From assembly GCA_009377865.1 (NCBI GenBank), contig WHTH01000012.1, forward strand, positions 1 to 64,000: a stretch of DNA of 64,000 nucleotides, in the 5' to 3' direction. The position numbers and the translations under genes are program-made. The notes under the pieces were generated by a model. It was given only the letters and a program-made list of their open reading frames with translations, had not been told where the DNA came from and did not search any database. The stretch comes from Pseudonocardiaceae bacterium. GTDB taxonomy: Bacteria > Actinomycetota > Actinomycetes > Mycobacteriales > Pseudonocardiaceae. Below, one piece after another: positions 9,086 through 18,984 of the stretch. The number at the start of each line of letters is the position of its first letter. Positions within the stretch are counted from its first letter, which is position 1.

Positions 9086-9877
9086 CTATCCAGTGTCCCA
9101 TGCGCCGGTGGGCTTGCGGCGCAGCTGCAGCCGGTAACGGACCGGGATGGTCAGCCCCGGTGTCGCCGCAACCGCACGCGCCGCGACGTCGGGGGTGAAC
9201 TCGATGCGCAGCGAATCCTCCAGGTCGCTGCGTCGCTCGAAGCGCCACAGCACGTCCACCCGGTGGCAGTCGAATCCCTGGGCTGTGAAGAACCGCTCCA
9301 CCTCGACCGGGCGGTAACGGGGCGCCGCCGCACACAACCAGTCGCCATACGGCGGGTGGCTGCCGTCCAGATCGATCACTGCCAGCATGCCACCGGGCCG
9401 CAGCACCCGGTCCGCCTCAGCCAGCCCGGGCTCGCAGCCGGGGCCGAAGAAGTAGGCGGTGCGGGCGTGCACCAGGTCGGCTGCGGCATCCGGGAGCGGC
9501 AGCCGCTGCGCCGAACCCTGCAGCACCCGCGCCCGAGGCTGATCACGCATCCGGGTACGCGCCCGCGAAACCAGCGGCAGGTGCGGCTCGACCCCGACGA
9601 CGCTGCGCGCGGTGGCGGCGAAGCGCGGCAGGTGGAAGCCGTCGCCGCAGCCGACGTCGACCACGTCGCAACCGTCCCAGCCCGCCCGCTGTGCGAGCGT
9701 GCGCCACAACGCGCCGTCGGCGTCCTGGGCGCGGTTCTCCCGCTCGTAGACCTCCGGCCAGTTCCAGATGTTCGGGCTGGGGATGTTCGGGCTGGGGATG
9801 TTCGGGCTGGGGAGCACGCCGCGATCAGTCACAGGTGACAGTCTGAAGCCGATCCCCACTTCGCGGTACGTTGTCAT
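9086..9877 (-). CDS. Class I SAM-dependent methyltransferase
   Basis: A 263-residue methyltransferase with motif I VVDVGCGDGFHLP and an acidic motif II region (VVGVEPHLPLV). Also seen are a post-I segment LPLPDAAADLVHARTAYFFGPG and motif III VLRPGGMLAVID. The substrate is unknown. The ATG at 9877 is preferred because GAGGTGG lies just upstream; a GTG at 9832 is an alternative. Just after the start the protein contains three tandem Pro-Ser-Pro-Asn-Ile units encoded by a 15-bp repeat. The VOC gene starts divergently only 37 bp away, so both promoters must overlap. Confidence 0.82.
   Translation of the reverse strand: MTTYREVGIGFRLSPVTDRGVLPSPNIPSPNIPSPNIWNWPEVYERENRAQDADGALWRTLAQRAGWDGCDVVDVGCGDGFHLPRFAATARSVVGVEPHLPLVSRARTRMRDQPRARVLQGSAQRLPLPDAAADLVHARTAYFFGPGCEPGLAEADRVLRPGGMLAVIDLDGSHPPYGDWLCAAAPRYRPVEVERFFTAQGFDCHRVDVLWRFERRSDLEDSLRIEFTPDVAARAVAATPGLTIPVRYRLQLRRKPTGAWDTG
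9767..9811. repeat. 15-bp tandem repeat, three exact copies, in frame in the methyltransferase gene
   Basis: Three contiguous identical copies of GATGTTCGGGCTGGG (9767-9781, 9782-9796, 9797-9811). On the minus strand each reads CCC AGC CCG AAC ATC, Pro-Ser-Pro-Asn-Ile. A 15-bp unit keeps the frame whatever the copy number, so it can vary by slippage without destroying the protein. Confidence 0.95.
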
Positions 9878-9914
9878 GCGCCACCTCATCAGGGTCACTC
9901 GAACGGAGGGCCGC

Positions 9915-10748
9915 GTGACCGATGCCACCAACTTCATTCCGGGTGCACCCTGCTGGATCGACGTGTCCACCCCCGACCCGGCCGGCAGCCGCGAGTTCTA
10001 CGCCAACTTGCTCGGTTGGACCTACCGTATCGATCCCGACCCGCAGACGGGTCACTACACACACGCCTTGCTCGGCGGCCGTCCGGTCGCCGGGCTGGGT
10101 GGGATCGCCGCGGAGCCGCAGCAGCCGGTGGTATGGACGGTGTACCTGGCCAGCGCCGACATCGCCCACACCGCGGCGGCGATCGAGCAGCACGGCGGTG
10201 CGCTGCTCTACGGTCCGGTCGAGGTCCCCGGACAGGGCCACATGCTCATCGGAGCAGACCCGACCGGGTGCCAGACCGGCTTCTGGCAACCGACCATCTC
10301 CTGGATTTTCCGCTACGAGGAAGCCGGCGCATTCTGCCTTGCCGAGCTGAACACCTGGTACGGAACGGCCGCCGACGAGTTCTTCGCGCGGCTGTTCGGG
10401 TACCGCCAACAGCAGATCGGCGACGCCGGCAGGCTCGACTACACGAGCTGGACGCTTGGTGGTCAGACCTCGCTCGGACGGCTGCAGCTGGGTCCGGAGT
10501 ACCCGGCCGAGACCGCTCCGCACTGGCTGCCACACTTCGCGATCGACCCTGAATCAGGCATCGATGCGGAGACTTATCGCGCGGTAAAGCTCGGTGGGCA
10601 GGTCCGGGTCGACCCTTACGATAGCGGGCTGGGGCGTGCCTCGGTGATCGACGACCCGTTCGGGGCGACCTTCGCACTGCTCGACGCCAGCAGGGTCAGC
10701 CGGACCGAAGGCGGCACCGCCGGGGTCGACGACCCGTACGACGACTGA
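9915..10748 (+). CDS. VOC family protein with two glyoxalase/bleomycin-resistance domains
   Basis: A 277-residue protein with a GTG start preceded by GGAGGG (9905-9910). Two tandem vicinal-oxygen-chelate modules are visible. One begins at about residue 13 (WIDVSTPDPAGSREFYANLLGW), the other at about residue 140 (CLAELNTWYGTAADEFFARLFGY). Each ends with a glyoxalase-type beta strand and an IGADPTGC or VIDDPFGATFALL segment. This two-domain form is widespread in Streptomyces-like actinobacteria and is often annotated as hydroxylase or glyoxalase; the substrate is unknown. It converges on cdsA with a 14-bp gap. Confidence 0.85.
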   Translation: MTDATNFIPGAPCWIDVSTPDPAGSREFYANLLGWTYRIDPDPQTGHYTHALLGGRPVAGLGGIAAEPQQPVVWTVYLASADIAHTAAAIEQHGGALLYGPVEVPGQGHMLIGADPTGCQTGFWQPTISWIFRYEEAGAFCLAELNTWYGTAADEFFARLFGYRQQQIGDAGRLDYTSWTLGGQTSLGRLQLGPEYPAETAPHWLPHFAIDPESGIDAETYRAVKLGGQVRVDPYDSGLGRASVIDDPFGATFALLDASRVSRTEGGTAGVDDPYDD

Positions 10749-10762
10749 GCAACTCGCGGTCG

Positions 10763-11650
10763 CTAGACGAACAGGCTCAGCAGCAACCAGGCGACCACGG
10801 CCGAGAGCAGCAACGAGTCGAGCCGGTCCATCATCCCGCCGTGTCCGGGCAGCAACCACCCCATGTCCTTGACGCCGAGATCGCGTTTGATCATCGACTC
10901 GACGAGGTCCCCGATGGTGGCTGTGACCACGATCGTCGCCCCGAACAGCACGCCCTGCCATGGCTGCCCGCCCAGCAGGTAGGTGACGGTGAGCACGCCG
11001 GCGCCACCACCGGCGAGGAGCGAGCCCGCGAAGCCCTCCCATGACTTCTTGGGGCTGATCGAGGGAGCCATCGGGTGACGGCCACGCAGCACCCCCGCCA
11101 CGTAGCCACCGGTGTCCGAGGCGATCACTGCCAGCATGAAGCACAGCACGCGCGCGACGCCGTCGGACGGGACGGCGAGCATCGCCGCGAAGGAGGCGAA
11201 CATCGGAACGTAGGCCGCGGTGAACAGCGAGGCGCTGACGTCACGAAGGTAGCCCGCAGCACCGCCCCACAACCGCCATATCAGGCAGGTCAGCGCGGTG
11301 AGCGCGAACGCGCTCAGGACGCCCCGCAGTCCGAACGGCCAGGAGAGCCAGATCATCGCCTGCCCGCCGACGAGAACCGGCGCCACCGCGATCCGTACCC
11401 CCGCGCCCCGGCGCAACGCGCCAGCCAGCTCCCAGGTCGCCACCGCGATCGCGGCCGCGACCACTCCGATGAAGGCCTGCCTCACGAGGAACAGCGAGCC
11501 CAGGATCACCGCGCCGAGCACCAGCCCGACGGCGATGGCGGCACGAAGGTCCCGGCCGGCCCGCGAGACGCGCGGGGCCGGCGCAGGACCGCCGGCCGGG
11601 GACGCATCCATGGCGGCGCCGGAACTATCCGGGAGGCCGGTGGCAGACAC
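10763..11650 (-). CDS. cdsA: Phosphatidate cytidylyltransferase CdsA
   Basis: A 295-residue multi-pass membrane enzyme that makes CDP-diacylglycerol from phosphatidate and CTP, feeding all phospholipid head-group synthesis. The family signature is complete at about residues 252-276, from SMIKRD through KDMGWLLPGHGGMMDR. The upstream SDTGGYVAG and SPKKSWEGFAGS motifs are also present. A proline/glycine/alanine-rich cytosolic N-terminus of about 30 residues precedes the first helix. The GTG start directly abuts the frr stop (TGA-GTG), implying translational coupling. Confidence 0.96.
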   Translation of the reverse strand: MSATGLPDSSGAAMDASPAGGPAPAPRVSRAGRDLRAAIAVGLVLGAVILGSLFLVRQAFIGVVAAAIAVATWELAGALRRGAGVRIAVAPVLVGGQAMIWLSWPFGLRGVLSAFALTALTCLIWRLWGGAAGYLRDVSASLFTAAYVPMFASFAAMLAVPSDGVARVLCFMLAVIASDTGGYVAGVLRGRHPMAPSISPKKSWEGFAGSLLAGGGAGVLTVTYLLGGQPWQGVLFGATIVVTATIGDLVESMIKRDLGVKDMGWLLPGHGGMMDRLDSLLLSAVVAWLLLSLFV

Positions 11651-12208
11651 TCACACCTCGAGCAACTCGGATTCCTTGTGCCGGACCAGGTCGTCCACCT
11701 GTCCGACATGGCGACCGGTTGTGCCCTCGAGTTCCTTCTCGGCCCGGTTGACGTCGTCCTCGCCGGCCTCACCGTCCTTGGCGATTCGGCCGAGCTCCTC
11801 CTTCGCCTTGCGGCGGATGTTGCGGATCGAGACCTTGGCGTCCTCGCCCTTGGCGTGGGCCACCTTGACCAGGTCCTTGCGCCGGTCCTCGGACAGCTGC
11901 GGGATCACCACGCGGATGATCGTCCCGTCGTTGGTCGGGTTGACACCGAGATCGGAATCGCGGATCGCCTTCTCCATCGCGCCCAGCTGGCTGGGGTCGT
12001 ACGGCTTGATCACCGCCATCCTCGCCTCCGGCACCGTGATACCGGCCAGCTGCGTCAACGGGGTGGGCGAGCCGTAGTAGTCGACCACGATCTTGTTGAA
12101 CATCGCGGGATTGGCACGGCCGGTACGCACGGTGGCGAGGTCCTCCTTGGCCACCGACACGGCCTTGTCCATCTTCTCCTCGGTGTCGAGGAGGGTCTCG
12201 TCGATCAC
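11651..12208 (-). CDS. frr: Ribosome recycling factor
   Basis: 185 residues, the standard length for RRF. It releases the 50S subunit from post-termination complexes with EF-G. Seen are the conserved [43 protein letters not shown] and [30 protein letters not shown] regions, a three-helix bundle with the small beta domain. It begins with GTG, follows pyrH by 53 bp and abuts cdsA. Confidence 0.98.
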   Translation of the reverse strand: MIDETLLDTEEKMDKAVSVAKEDLATVRTGRANPAMFNKIVVDYYGSPTPLTQLAGITVPEARMAVIKPYDPSQLGAMEKAIRDSDLGVNPTNDGTIIRVVIPQLSEDRRKDLVKVAHAKGEDAKVSIRNIRRKAKEELGRIAKDGEAGEDDVNRAEKELEGTTGRHVGQVDDLVRHKESELLEV

Positions 12209-12261
12209 GGTTGCTCCTTGTCCACTATCCCGTGCGGTGCGCGCTCCGGTCTGGTCACGCG

Positions 12262-13011
12262 TCAGGCCGGAGGCGAGCTGACCAGTGTTCCGATCCTCTC
12301 ACCGCGCACGGCTCGCGCGATGTTCCCCTCGGTCAGGAGGTTGAACACGATGATCGGGAGGCTGTTGTCCATGCACAGGCTGAACGCCGTCGCGTCGGCC
12401 ACCTTCAGCCCCCGCTCCAGCACCTCCCGGTGCGTGATGAGGGTGAACATCGTGGCTGCGGGATCGAGCTTGGGGTCCGCGGTGTAGACCCCGTCGACGG
12501 CTTTGCCCATCAGCACCACCTCGCAGCCGATCTCCAGCGCGCGCTGCACGCCGGTGGTGTCGGTCGAGAAGTAGGGCATCCCGACGCCGGCGCCGAAGAT
12601 CACGACGCGGCCCTTCTCCAAGTGGCGCATGGCACGCCGGGGGATGTAGGGCTCGGCCACCTGCCCCATGGTGATCGCCGTCTGCACCCGGGTGTCGAGG
12701 TGGTGCTCGCGCTCCAGGAAGTCCTGCAATGCGAGGCAGTTCATGACCGTGCCGAGCATGCCCATGTAGTCGGCCCGGGAGCGTTCCATCCCGCGCTGTT
12801 GCAGCTCGGCGCCGCGGAAGAAGTTGCCCCCGCCGATCACCACCGCCATCTGCACCCCGGTGGCGACGACGTCGGCGATCTGCCGCGCGACTGTTTGCAC
12901 CACATCGGGGTCCACCCCGACGCCACCCCCGCCGAACATCTCGCCACCGAGCTTGAGCACAACCCTGCGATAGCCCTGGTTGCGGCCGCTCTCCGGGCCG
13001 AGCTCGGTCAC
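12262..13011 (-). CDS. pyrH: UMP kinase
   Basis: A 249-residue hexameric UMP kinase of the amino-acid kinase fold. Motifs include [13 protein letters not shown] near the N-terminus, [29 protein letters not shown] and GVYTADPK. The GTG at 13011 is chosen because AGGAGGGACT lies directly upstream (13012-13021). An open frame to 13077 exists but runs into the tsf terminator. It supplies UDP for nucleotide synthesis and sits between tsf and frr as in most actinobacteria. Confidence 0.96.
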   Translation of the reverse strand: MTELGPESGRNQGYRRVVLKLGGEMFGGGGVGVDPDVVQTVARQIADVVATGVQMAVVIGGGNFFRGAELQQRGMERSRADYMGMLGTVMNCLALQDFLEREHHLDTRVQTAITMGQVAEPYIPRRAMRHLEKGRVVIFGAGVGMPYFSTDTTGVQRALEIGCEVVLMGKAVDGVYTADPKLDPAATMFTLITHREVLERGLKVADATAFSLCMDNSLPIIVFNLLTEGNIARAVRGERIGTLVSSPPA

Positions 13012-13043
13012 AGTCCCTCCTGGCAGCGGGATGTCCTCGCGGT

Positions 13044-13074
13044 GGCGGGGCCGACGCGAAACGCCGGCCCCGCC
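13044..13074 (-). terminator. Hairpin terminator after rpsB-tsf
   Basis: A perfect 10-bp inverted repeat, GGCGGGGCCG / CGGCCCCGCC, with an 11-nt loop, beginning 14 bp beyond the tsf stop. It separates the rpsB-tsf unit from pyrH-frr-cdsA. There is no long U-tract, as is usual in high-GC actinobacteria. Confidence 0.7.
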
Positions 13075-13088
13075 CACGCCGGAGTCGG

Positions 13089-13904
13089 TCAGGCCTGGCC
13101 GACCTCGAATCGTGCGAACCGCGTGACCGTGACTCCCGCCTCGTTGAGCACCGCCTTGACGGTCTTCTTCGAGTCCTGCACCGAGGGCTGGTCGAACAGC
13201 ACCGTGTCCTTGAAGAAGCCGGCCAGTCGCCCCTCCACGATCTTGGGCAGCGCCTTGTCCGGCTTGCCCTCCTCGCGGGCGGTCTCCTCGGCGATACGAC
13301 GCTCGTTCGTGACGAGGTCCTCCGGCACCTCGTCCCGGGAGACGAAGCGCGGCTTCATCGCTGCCACCTGCATCGCGACACCACGGGCGGCCTCGAGCGA
13401 GCCGCCCTGGTACTCGACCAGCACGCCCACCCCTGGGGGCAGGTCGGCCGAGCGGCGGTGCAGGTAGGTGGCCACCTCACCGTCGAACACGACGACCCGG
13501 CGCAGCTGCAGCTTCTCCCCGATCTTCGCCGAGAGTGCCTGCAACGCGTCGGACACGGTGCCGCCGTCGAGGCTGGCCTCCGACAGCGCCTCCTCGTCGG
13601 TGGTGCGTGCCTGCTTGGCCACGGCCACGAGCCGGTCGCCGAGCTCCTGGAACTCCGCGTTCTTGGCGACGAAGTCGGTCTCGCAGTTGAGTTCGACCAT
13701 GACACCGGCAGCCGCGGCGACCAGGCCGTTGGCGGTTGCCCGCTCAGCGCGCTTGCCGACGTCCTTCGCCCCCTTGATCCGCAGGAGCTCGACCGCCTTG
13801 TCGTAGTCGCCCTCGGATTCCTCGAGGGCGTTCTTGCAGTCCATCATCCCGGAACCGGTCAGGTCCCGGAGTCGTTTGACATCCGCGGCGGAGTAATTCG
13901 CCAT
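13089..13904 (-). CDS. tsf: Translation elongation factor Ts
   Basis: A 271-residue guanine-nucleotide exchange factor for EF-Tu. The N-terminal UBA-like module and core motifs are visible: [51 protein letters not shown] and [14 protein letters not shown]. The ATG at 13904 gives the canonical [17 protein letters not shown] start. It follows rpsB by 89 bp, the classical rpsB-tsf pair. Confidence 0.98.
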   Translation of the reverse strand: MANYSAADVKRLRDLTGSGMMDCKNALEESEGDYDKAVELLRIKGAKDVGKRAERATANGLVAAAAGVMVELNCETDFVAKNAEFQELGDRLVAVAKQARTTDEEALSEASLDGGTVSDALQALSAKIGEKLQLRRVVVFDGEVATYLHRRSADLPPGVGVLVEYQGGSLEAARGVAMQVAAMKPRFVSRDEVPEDLVTNERRIAEETAREEGKPDKALPKIVEGRLAGFFKDTVLFDQPSVQDSKKTVKAVLNEAGVTVTRFARFEVGQA

Positions 13905-13993
13905 CGTGCGTGTTCCGATCCTTGCGTCGTTGTCGGTCGGTTGCGTGGTGCGCGGGACGTGGGCTGCCGGTGGGCTGCCGGCCCCGCGCGGCC

Positions 13994-14857
13994 TCACGCC
14001 TGCGGGGTGCCGTTGTTCGCGGCAACCGGCTCGTCCTGGCCGGTCGGGTGCGAGCCGAGGTCCTGCTCGGACTGCGACCCGGAAGTGAGCAGCTCCTGCT
14101 CCCACTCGGCGAGCGGCTCATCGGAGGCCACGCCCGCCTCGGGCTTCTCGTCGCCCGCCGAGCTCTGACCGGCGCGCGACATCAGCCCCGCCGCCGCAGC
14201 CTCGGCGACGACCCGCGTGAGCAACTCAGCCGAGCGGATCGCGTCGTCGTTTCCCGGGATCGGGTAGTCGACCTCGTCGGGATCACAGTTGGTGTCGAGG
14301 ATCGCCACCACCGGGATACCCAGCTTGCGGGCCTCGCCGACGGCGATCTGCTCCTTCTTGGTGTCGACGATCCACACCGCGCTGGGAACCCGCTGCATGT
14401 CACGGATGCCACCCAGGGTCTTCTCCAGCTTGTCCTTCTCCCGGGTGCGCATCAGGATCTCCTTCTTGGTCAGCCCGGCGAACCCGCCGGTCTGCTCCAT
14501 GGATTCGAGTTCCTTGAGGCGCTGCAGACGCCGGTGCACGGTGGCGAAGTTCGTCAGCATGCCGCCCAGCCAGCGGTGGTTGACGAAGGGCATGTTGACC
14601 CGCAGCGCCTGCTGCGAGATCGCCTCCTGCGCCTGCTTCTTGGTGCCGACGAAGAGGATCGAGCCGCCGTGGGCAACGGTCTCCTTGATGAACTCGTAGG
14701 CACGATCGATGTAGGTGAGAGTCTGCTGCAGGTCGATGATGTAGATGCCGTTGCGCTCGGTGAAGATGTAGCGCTTCATCTTCGGATTCCAGCGGCGCGT
14801 CTGGTGTCCGAAGTGGACACCCGAATCGAGCAGCTGTTTCATGGTGACGACGGCCAT
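13994..14857 (-). CDS. rpsB: 30S ribosomal protein S2
   Basis: A 287-residue ribosomal protein starting [27 protein letters not shown], with the usual S2 blocks ([55 protein letters not shown]). The core ends near residue 230. A disordered Glu/Ser/Gly-rich tail of about 55 residues follows, longer than in E. coli but common in actinobacteria. It is the first gene of rpsB-tsf; its promoter should be in the 365-bp gap upstream. Confidence 0.98.
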   Translation of the reverse strand: MAVVTMKQLLDSGVHFGHQTRRWNPKMKRYIFTERNGIYIIDLQQTLTYIDRAYEFIKETVAHGGSILFVGTKKQAQEAISQQALRVNMPFVNHRWLGGMLTNFATVHRRLQRLKELESMEQTGGFAGLTKKEILMRTREKDKLEKTLGGIRDMQRVPSAVWIVDTKKEQIAVGEARKLGIPVVAILDTNCDPDEVDYPIPGNDDAIRSAELLTRVVAEAAAAGLMSRAGQSSAGDEKPEAGVASDEPLAEWEQELLTSGSQSEQDLGSHPTGQDEPVAANNGTPQA

Positions 14858-15222
14858 GGCCGGTGCACACCTCGTGGATGTCGGGCGTACCGGGGGTTCA
14901 GGCCGGCACGCTGTGTCGGTTGTCGCGGTGGGCCGGGTGACCCGCCGCCCTGGCGCCAGGGCCGGTGACCGAACCCCGGTGCGGTCGGTACTGCAGACCG
15001 TCACGAGGACCGCCGGACACCGTTGCCCCTTGCGGTGGCGAGCGCTGGCGCGCGAAGTCGACCCGCTGCATACACAGGCCGCTGCACCAGTGTACGACGT
15101 GATCTCACCGCCGTCGCACCCGAGGGCGCGCACCGGCCTGAGTTGTCCACAACAGAGGCTCGGTCCCCAGCGGCGGGCGCTGCCGAGGGCTCGAGATGGC
15201 CGCGATCGGCCAGGGTGGTCAG
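14858..15222. promoter_or_regulatory. Divergent intergenic region between rpsB and the M23 peptidase gene
   Basis: 365 bp with no credible gene. It must carry the rpsB promoter and leader (minus strand) and the promoter of the M23 gene (plus strand). A TACACT -10-like hexamer on the minus strand lies at about 15092-15097, without a good -35. A perfect actinobacterial DnaA box sits at 15143-15151 (separate entry). No known ribosomal leader structure could be recognised by eye. Confidence 0.5.
15143..15151 (+). promoter_or_regulatory. DnaA-box-like site TTGTCCACA
   Basis: An exact match to the high-GC actinobacterial DnaA box consensus, 71 bp before the M23 peptidase start. It is isolated, with no cluster and no dnaA or dnaN gene, so it is not an origin. 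It could titrate DnaA or regulate the divergent promoters, or it may be a chance match. Confidence 0.3.
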
Positions 15223-15858
15223 ATGTCCCTGTTGCCACGCACCACGCTGGTCGCGGGCCTGGTCACCGCCCTGCTTCCGGCCTTGCTCGCCGCCCCGGTC
15301 ACCGCGCACGCCGCCGCCCCCACTGCCGCACCCGTCACGGCCCCGCAGCTCACCGCATCCGTTGCCGCCACGGTGCTACCCGCTCCGGGAGACCATCCCG
15401 GCCTTGCACCTGCAGGCCGCTACGGCTGGCCGCTACCTGGGTTTCCCGCGCTGGTACGCGACTTCGATCCGCCGCCGCACACCTACGGTCGCGGTCACCG
15501 CGGCGTCGACCTCGCGGGGGTACCAGGGTTGCCGGTGCTCACGGCAGCCAGCGGAACCGTGCTGTTCGCCGGCCCGGTGGGCGGCCGCCCGGTGGTCTCG
15601 ATACAGCACAGCGGTGGCTTGCGCACCACTTACGAACCTGCCCTCCCGGTGGTCTCACCCGGCGATGTCGTGACAACCGGGGCGCGGATCGGAACGCTGG
15701 CGGCCGGCCACCCGGGGTGCGCAGCGCCAGCCTGCCTCCACTGGGGCCTGCGGCGCGGCGAGGAGTACCTGGACCCGTTGCAGTTGCTCTTGCCCGGCCC
15801 GCTGCGGCTGCTGCCCTGGGAAGGTCGAAACACCGCGTTGCCCCAGCCAGCGCGCTGA
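15223..15858 (+). CDS. Secreted M23 (LytM-like) peptidase domain protein
   Basis: A 211-residue exported protein. The N-terminal signal peptide is [30 protein letters not shown], cleaved near AHA-AAP. A mature alanine/proline-rich linker follows, then an M23 domain with the zinc motif [11 protein letters not shown] (H-x(3)-D) and CLHWGLRRG (H-x-G). Family members cut peptidoglycan cross-links or act as non-enzymatic LytM activators. The ATG at 15223 places the signal sequence at the N-terminus; an ATG 27 bp upstream is possible. Mycobacteria have a similar gene (Rv2891) next to rpsB. Confidence 0.88.
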   Translation: MSLLPRTTLVAGLVTALLPALLAAPVTAHAAAPTAAPVTAPQLTASVAATVLPAPGDHPGLAPAGRYGWPLPGFPALVRDFDPPPHTYGRGHRGVDLAGVPGLPVLTAASGTVLFAGPVGGRPVVSIQHSGGLRTTYEPALPVVSPGDVVTTGARIGTLAAGHPGCAAPACLHWGLRRGEEYLDPLQLLLPGPLRLLPWEGRNTALPQPAR

Positions 15859-15903
15859 CCGCATTGTGTGTGTTCGAATCGGGTCGGATTGGACCCGGAA
15901 CCC

Positions 15904-15962
15904 CGTTTCGGTTCCGAAACGTGGTCGGATGGGCTTGGAAACCCCGTTTCGGTTCCGAAACG
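15904..15962. repeat. Twin palindromic hairpins between convergent M23 and whiG genes
   Basis: Two identical 18-bp elements CGTTTCGGTTCCGAAACG (15904-15921 and 15945-15962). Each is an 8-bp inverted repeat around TT, and the shared context ACCCC/GTGG extends to about 24 bp. Centre spacing is 41 bp. Position between two converging genes suits a bidirectional terminator. The exact duplication with flanks also suggests a dispersed palindromic repeat family. Confidence 0.75.
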
Positions 15963-16003
15963 TGGGTTTTCGGCCGCGCGCACCGGCGCCACGAGCGTCC
16001 CGG

Positions 16004-16867
16004 TCAGCCCGCGATGGCGTCCTGCAGCTTGGTCCGCAGCCGCAGCATTGCGCGGGTATGGAGTTGGCACACGCGGGATTCGGTCACTCCGAGCACGCCG
16101 CCGATCTCGGCGAGGGTGAGGTTCTCGAAGTAGTACAGGCTCACGACGACACGGTCGCGTTCGACGAGCTGGGACACCGCGTGGGCCAGCAGGCGCCGGT
16201 TCTCGACACCGTCGAGCACGGCACCGGGATCGGGCACAGTGGTATCGGGCAGCGTCTCGGCGAGTGATTGCCCGGCCCGGCCGACGGCGACGAGTTCGTC
16301 GAGGGCCACCACGCTGGTCAGCTGCAACTGCGCGTAGGTGTCGCGCAGCTCCGAGACGGTGATCCCGAGTTCGTCGGCCACCTCGGAATCGCTGGCGGTT
16401 CGCTGCAGCCGGCCCTCCAGCCGCTCCAGCGCGCGCTCGACCTCGCGGGCACGGCTCCGGACCGAACGGGGCACCCAATCCTGCGCCCGCAGATCGTCCA
16501 GGATCGCACCGCGGATGCGCTGCATCGCATACGGCTCGAACCGCAGGCCGCGTTCGGGTTCGAACCGCTCGATCGCATCGACGAGGCCGAAGACACCGGA
16601 CTGCACCAGGTCCGCGATGTCGACGTGAGCAGGCAGACCGGTGCCTACCCGCCCGGCCACATACTTGACCAGCGGGGCGTAGTGCAGCACCAGCCGATCG
16701 CGCAGTTCCGGATCGCGGCTTCGCCCGAACGAGCGCCACAGCGCCACTATCGCGGCCTCGACCTCGTCGCCACGCCGATCGGGGTCCCGCGCAACCGGGT
16801 GCCGCGCTACCGTCAGCGTCCGGATGCCACCCCCGAGAGGCTCAGGATCGGGGGTGTGCTCGGTCAT
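16004..16867 (-). CDS. whiG: RNA polymerase sigma factor, WhiG/FliA type
   Basis: A 287-residue group 3 sigma factor. Region 2 covers about residues 60-130 ([20 protein letters not shown] through [18 protein letters not shown]). Region 3 follows ([21 protein letters not shown]). The region 4 helix-turn-helix is [29 protein letters not shown]. In Streptomyces, WhiG starts aerial hyphae on the path to sporulation; FliA homologues drive motility genes. Its position downstream of xerC (26-bp overlap) at the end of the dprA-xerC series matches Streptomyces. No flagellar genes are in this window. WhiG is preferred over FliA by taxonomy; this is an inference. Confidence 0.9.
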   Translation of the reverse strand: MTEHTPDPEPLGGGIRTLTVARHPVARDPDRRGDEVEAAIVALWRSFGRSRDPELRDRLVLHYAPLVKYVAGRVGTGLPAHVDIADLVQSGVFGLVDAIERFEPERGLRFEPYAMQRIRGAILDDLRAQDWVPRSVRSRAREVERALERLEGRLQRTASDSEVADELGITVSELRDTYAQLQLTSVVALDELVAVGRAGQSLAETLPDTTVPDPGAVLDGVENRRLLAHAVSQLVERDRVVVSLYYFENLTLAEIGGVLGVTESRVCQLHTRAMLRLRTKLQDAIAG

Positions 16868-17798
16868 GGATCGCCTTGAGCCTCTCGACGGTCACGTGCG
16901 TGTATAGCTGGGTTGTTGCAAGCGTAGCGTGACCGAGTAACTCCTGGACGCTTCTGAGGTCCGCTCCCCCCTCCAGCAAGTGGGTGGCGGCGGAGTGCCG
17001 CAACCCGTGCGGCCCCATGTCGGTGGCTCCCGGGACCGCGCCGACCGCATCGTGTACGACCGCGCGGACGATCCGCGGGTTCAGCCGCCCACCGCGGGCA
17101 CCCAGGAACAGCGCCGCAGCCGAATAGGGCTGCGCGAGCGCCGGGCGGGCCTCGCCGAGCCAGCGCGACAGTGACCGCTGCGCCGGTAGCCCATAAGGAA
17201 CCGAGCGTTCCCGGTTGCCCTTTCCCACCACGCGGACCAACCGACGCTGCGAATCGACGTCATCGATGTCGAGCCCGCACAACTCCGCGACCCGGATCCC
17301 GGTCCCGTAGAGCATCTCGAGGACCGCGTGGTCACGCAGCGCCACCGGGTCGGCTTCCGCCGCACCTGCCTCTGAAGCCCGCAGCGCCGCCGCAGCCTGA
17401 TCGGGTCGCAGCACGCCGGGCAGCGTCCGCTGCGGACGTGGCGACGCGAGCCGGGGACCGGGGTCGAAGGTCATTCGCCCGGCGCGCGCGGCCCAGGCGG
17501 TGAAGGTACGGGCCGCAGCGGCCCTGCGGGCCAGCGTCGAACGACCCAGCCCTGAGCTGCGCTGCACAGCCAGCCAGCTACGCAGCACCGCCAGGTCGAG
17601 GCCGTCCACGGTGGTGAGACCCGTATCGGCCAGGTGCGCCAGTAGCGATGCCACATCGGTCCGGTAGGCGCGCTGCGTGTGCTCGGACAGCCCACGCACC
17701 GACCGCAGGTGGCTCACGAACGCGTCGAGATGCTCGGCGAGTTCTGGTGGTGTCTCCACCCTCGTGCTGGGCCCGGTCACGGATCGACGTTGCGCCAT
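16842..17798 (-). CDS. xerC: Tyrosine recombinase XerC
   Basis: A 318-residue site-specific recombinase that resolves chromosome dimers at dif. All catalytic residues are present: R169 ([12 protein letters not shown]), K193 (VVGKGNRER), H264 and R267 ([13 protein letters not shown]), H290 (LLGHATL) and nucleophile Y299 (TTQLYTHV). The N-terminal SAM-like core-binding domain is residues 20-110. The start is uncertain: ATG 17798 (MAQRRSV) is used, GTG 17825 is an alternative that would overlap dprA, and neither has a clear Shine-Dalgarno. Confidence 0.93.
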   Translation of the reverse strand: MAQRRSVTGPSTRVETPPELAEHLDAFVSHLRSVRGLSEHTQRAYRTDVASLLAHLADTGLTTVDGLDLAVLRSWLAVQRSSGLGRSTLARRAAAARTFTAWAARAGRMTFDPGPRLASPRPQRTLPGVLRPDQAAAALRASEAGAAEADPVALRDHAVLEMLYGTGIRVAELCGLDIDDVDSQRRLVRVVGKGNRERSVPYGLPAQRSLSRWLGEARPALAQPYSAAALFLGARGGRLNPRIVRAVVHDAVGAVPGATDMGPHGLRHSAATHLLEGGADLRSVQELLGHATLATTQLYTHVTVERLKAIHDRAHPRS

Positions 17799-17811
17799 CG
17801 ATTGCTCGTGG

Positions 17812-18984
17812 TCAAGGACCGCCACACCCGGTGCTCGCCCCTCGGGTGACCCTGCGGCGCCACCCGTCGGTACCACCGCTGACCAGGCCCCGTAACTCCA
17901 GCAGTGGCAGCGCTGCGCGAACCCGTTGCAGCGCCACGCCCGAATCCCGCACGAGCTGCTCGGCATGTCGCGGCGCCCGAGCAGGCAGTGCCTCGTAGAC
18001 GGCCAGCAGTTCGGCGGACAATCCGTCGGTCGGGCGGACCGGCGACGGCAACGGTGGCGCCAGGTCCGCCCCGATACGACCGATCGCCTCGATGACCTCC
18101 TCGGCTCGTGTGACCAGCAGTGCGTCGGTCTCGCGGACCAGCAGGTGGCACCCCACTGACAGCGCGGAGGTCACCGGGCCGGGCACAGCCATGACCAGCC
18201 TGCCCAGAGCCGATGCGGCAGCCGCGGTGCTACGGGCGCCGCTGCGCCGCCCCGCCTCCACCACCACGGTGCCGGCCGACAGCGCCGCGATCAGCCGGTT
18301 GCGGATGAGGAAGCGGTGCTTGGCAGGCCTGACGCCCGGCGGGTACTCCGAGACCACCGCCCCTCGGGCGGCGATGCGTTCGAGCAGCCCGACGTGGCCG
18401 GCCGGGTAGATCCGGTCGAGTCCGCAGGCCTGCACCGCGAAACTGATTCCCTCGGCTGCCAGCGTGCCGCGGTGGGCCGCTCCGTCGATGCCATAGGCCG
18501 CACCTGAGATCACCGCCATGTCGTGATCGGCCAGCCGGTAGCCGAAGTCGGCGGCGACGTGTTCACCGTAGCTGGTTGCGGCCCGAGCGCCGACCACCGC
18601 AGCCGTGAACCGCTGTTGCACGGCATCGAGTCGCGCCGCTCCCCGTACCCACAGGGCCAGCGGCGCCCGCAGCCGCTCGTCGGCACGTGCGTGGGGCATG
18701 TCGAAGCATGCGAAGGACCAATCGGGCCATTCATCGTCCTCGGGTACCACCAGTCGGGCACCGAGCGCGGCGGCAGCCGACAGGTCGGCCTCGGCGCGGT
18801 GGTCATCGCGGCGAGCACCTGCCTCGGCGGCCACCGCATCGGGCACCTCTCCCCGCGCGACCTGACGCGCGGCGTGCACCGGCCCGAGCACCTCGACCAG
18901 GTCGCACAGCGCCGGAGCCGGCATCTCGGCGACCCGGTTCAGGTACGCCCGAGCATTGCGCAGCTCCCGGTCGCCCGGGCTCAT
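17812..18984 (-). CDS. dprA: DNA-processing protein DprA (Smf)
   Basis: A 390-residue DprA. It binds incoming single-stranded DNA and loads RecA during transformation; in non-competent actinobacteria the role is less clear. Rossmann-like motifs include [57 protein letters not shown] and [23 protein letters not shown]. The C-terminal winged helix ([40 protein letters not shown]) is at about 320-365. The ATG overlaps the comM stop (ATGA at 18981-18984). That junction strongly supports this start and shows the comM reading frame ends there. Confidence 0.95.
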   Translation of the reverse strand: MSPGDRELRNARAYLNRVAEMPAPALCDLVEVLGPVHAARQVARGEVPDAVAAEAGARRDDHRAEADLSAAAALGARLVVPEDDEWPDWSFACFDMPHARADERLRAPLALWVRGAARLDAVQQRFTAAVVGARAATSYGEHVAADFGYRLADHDMAVISGAAYGIDGAAHRGTLAAEGISFAVQACGLDRIYPAGHVGLLERIAARGAVVSEYPPGVRPAKHRFLIRNRLIAALSAGTVVVEAGRRSGARSTAAAASALGRLVMAVPGPVTSALSVGCHLLVRETDALLVTRAEEVIEAIGRIGADLAPPLPSPVRPTDGLSAELLAVYEALPARAPRHAEQLVRDSGVALQRVRAALPLLELRGLVSGGTDGWRRRVTRGASTGCGGP

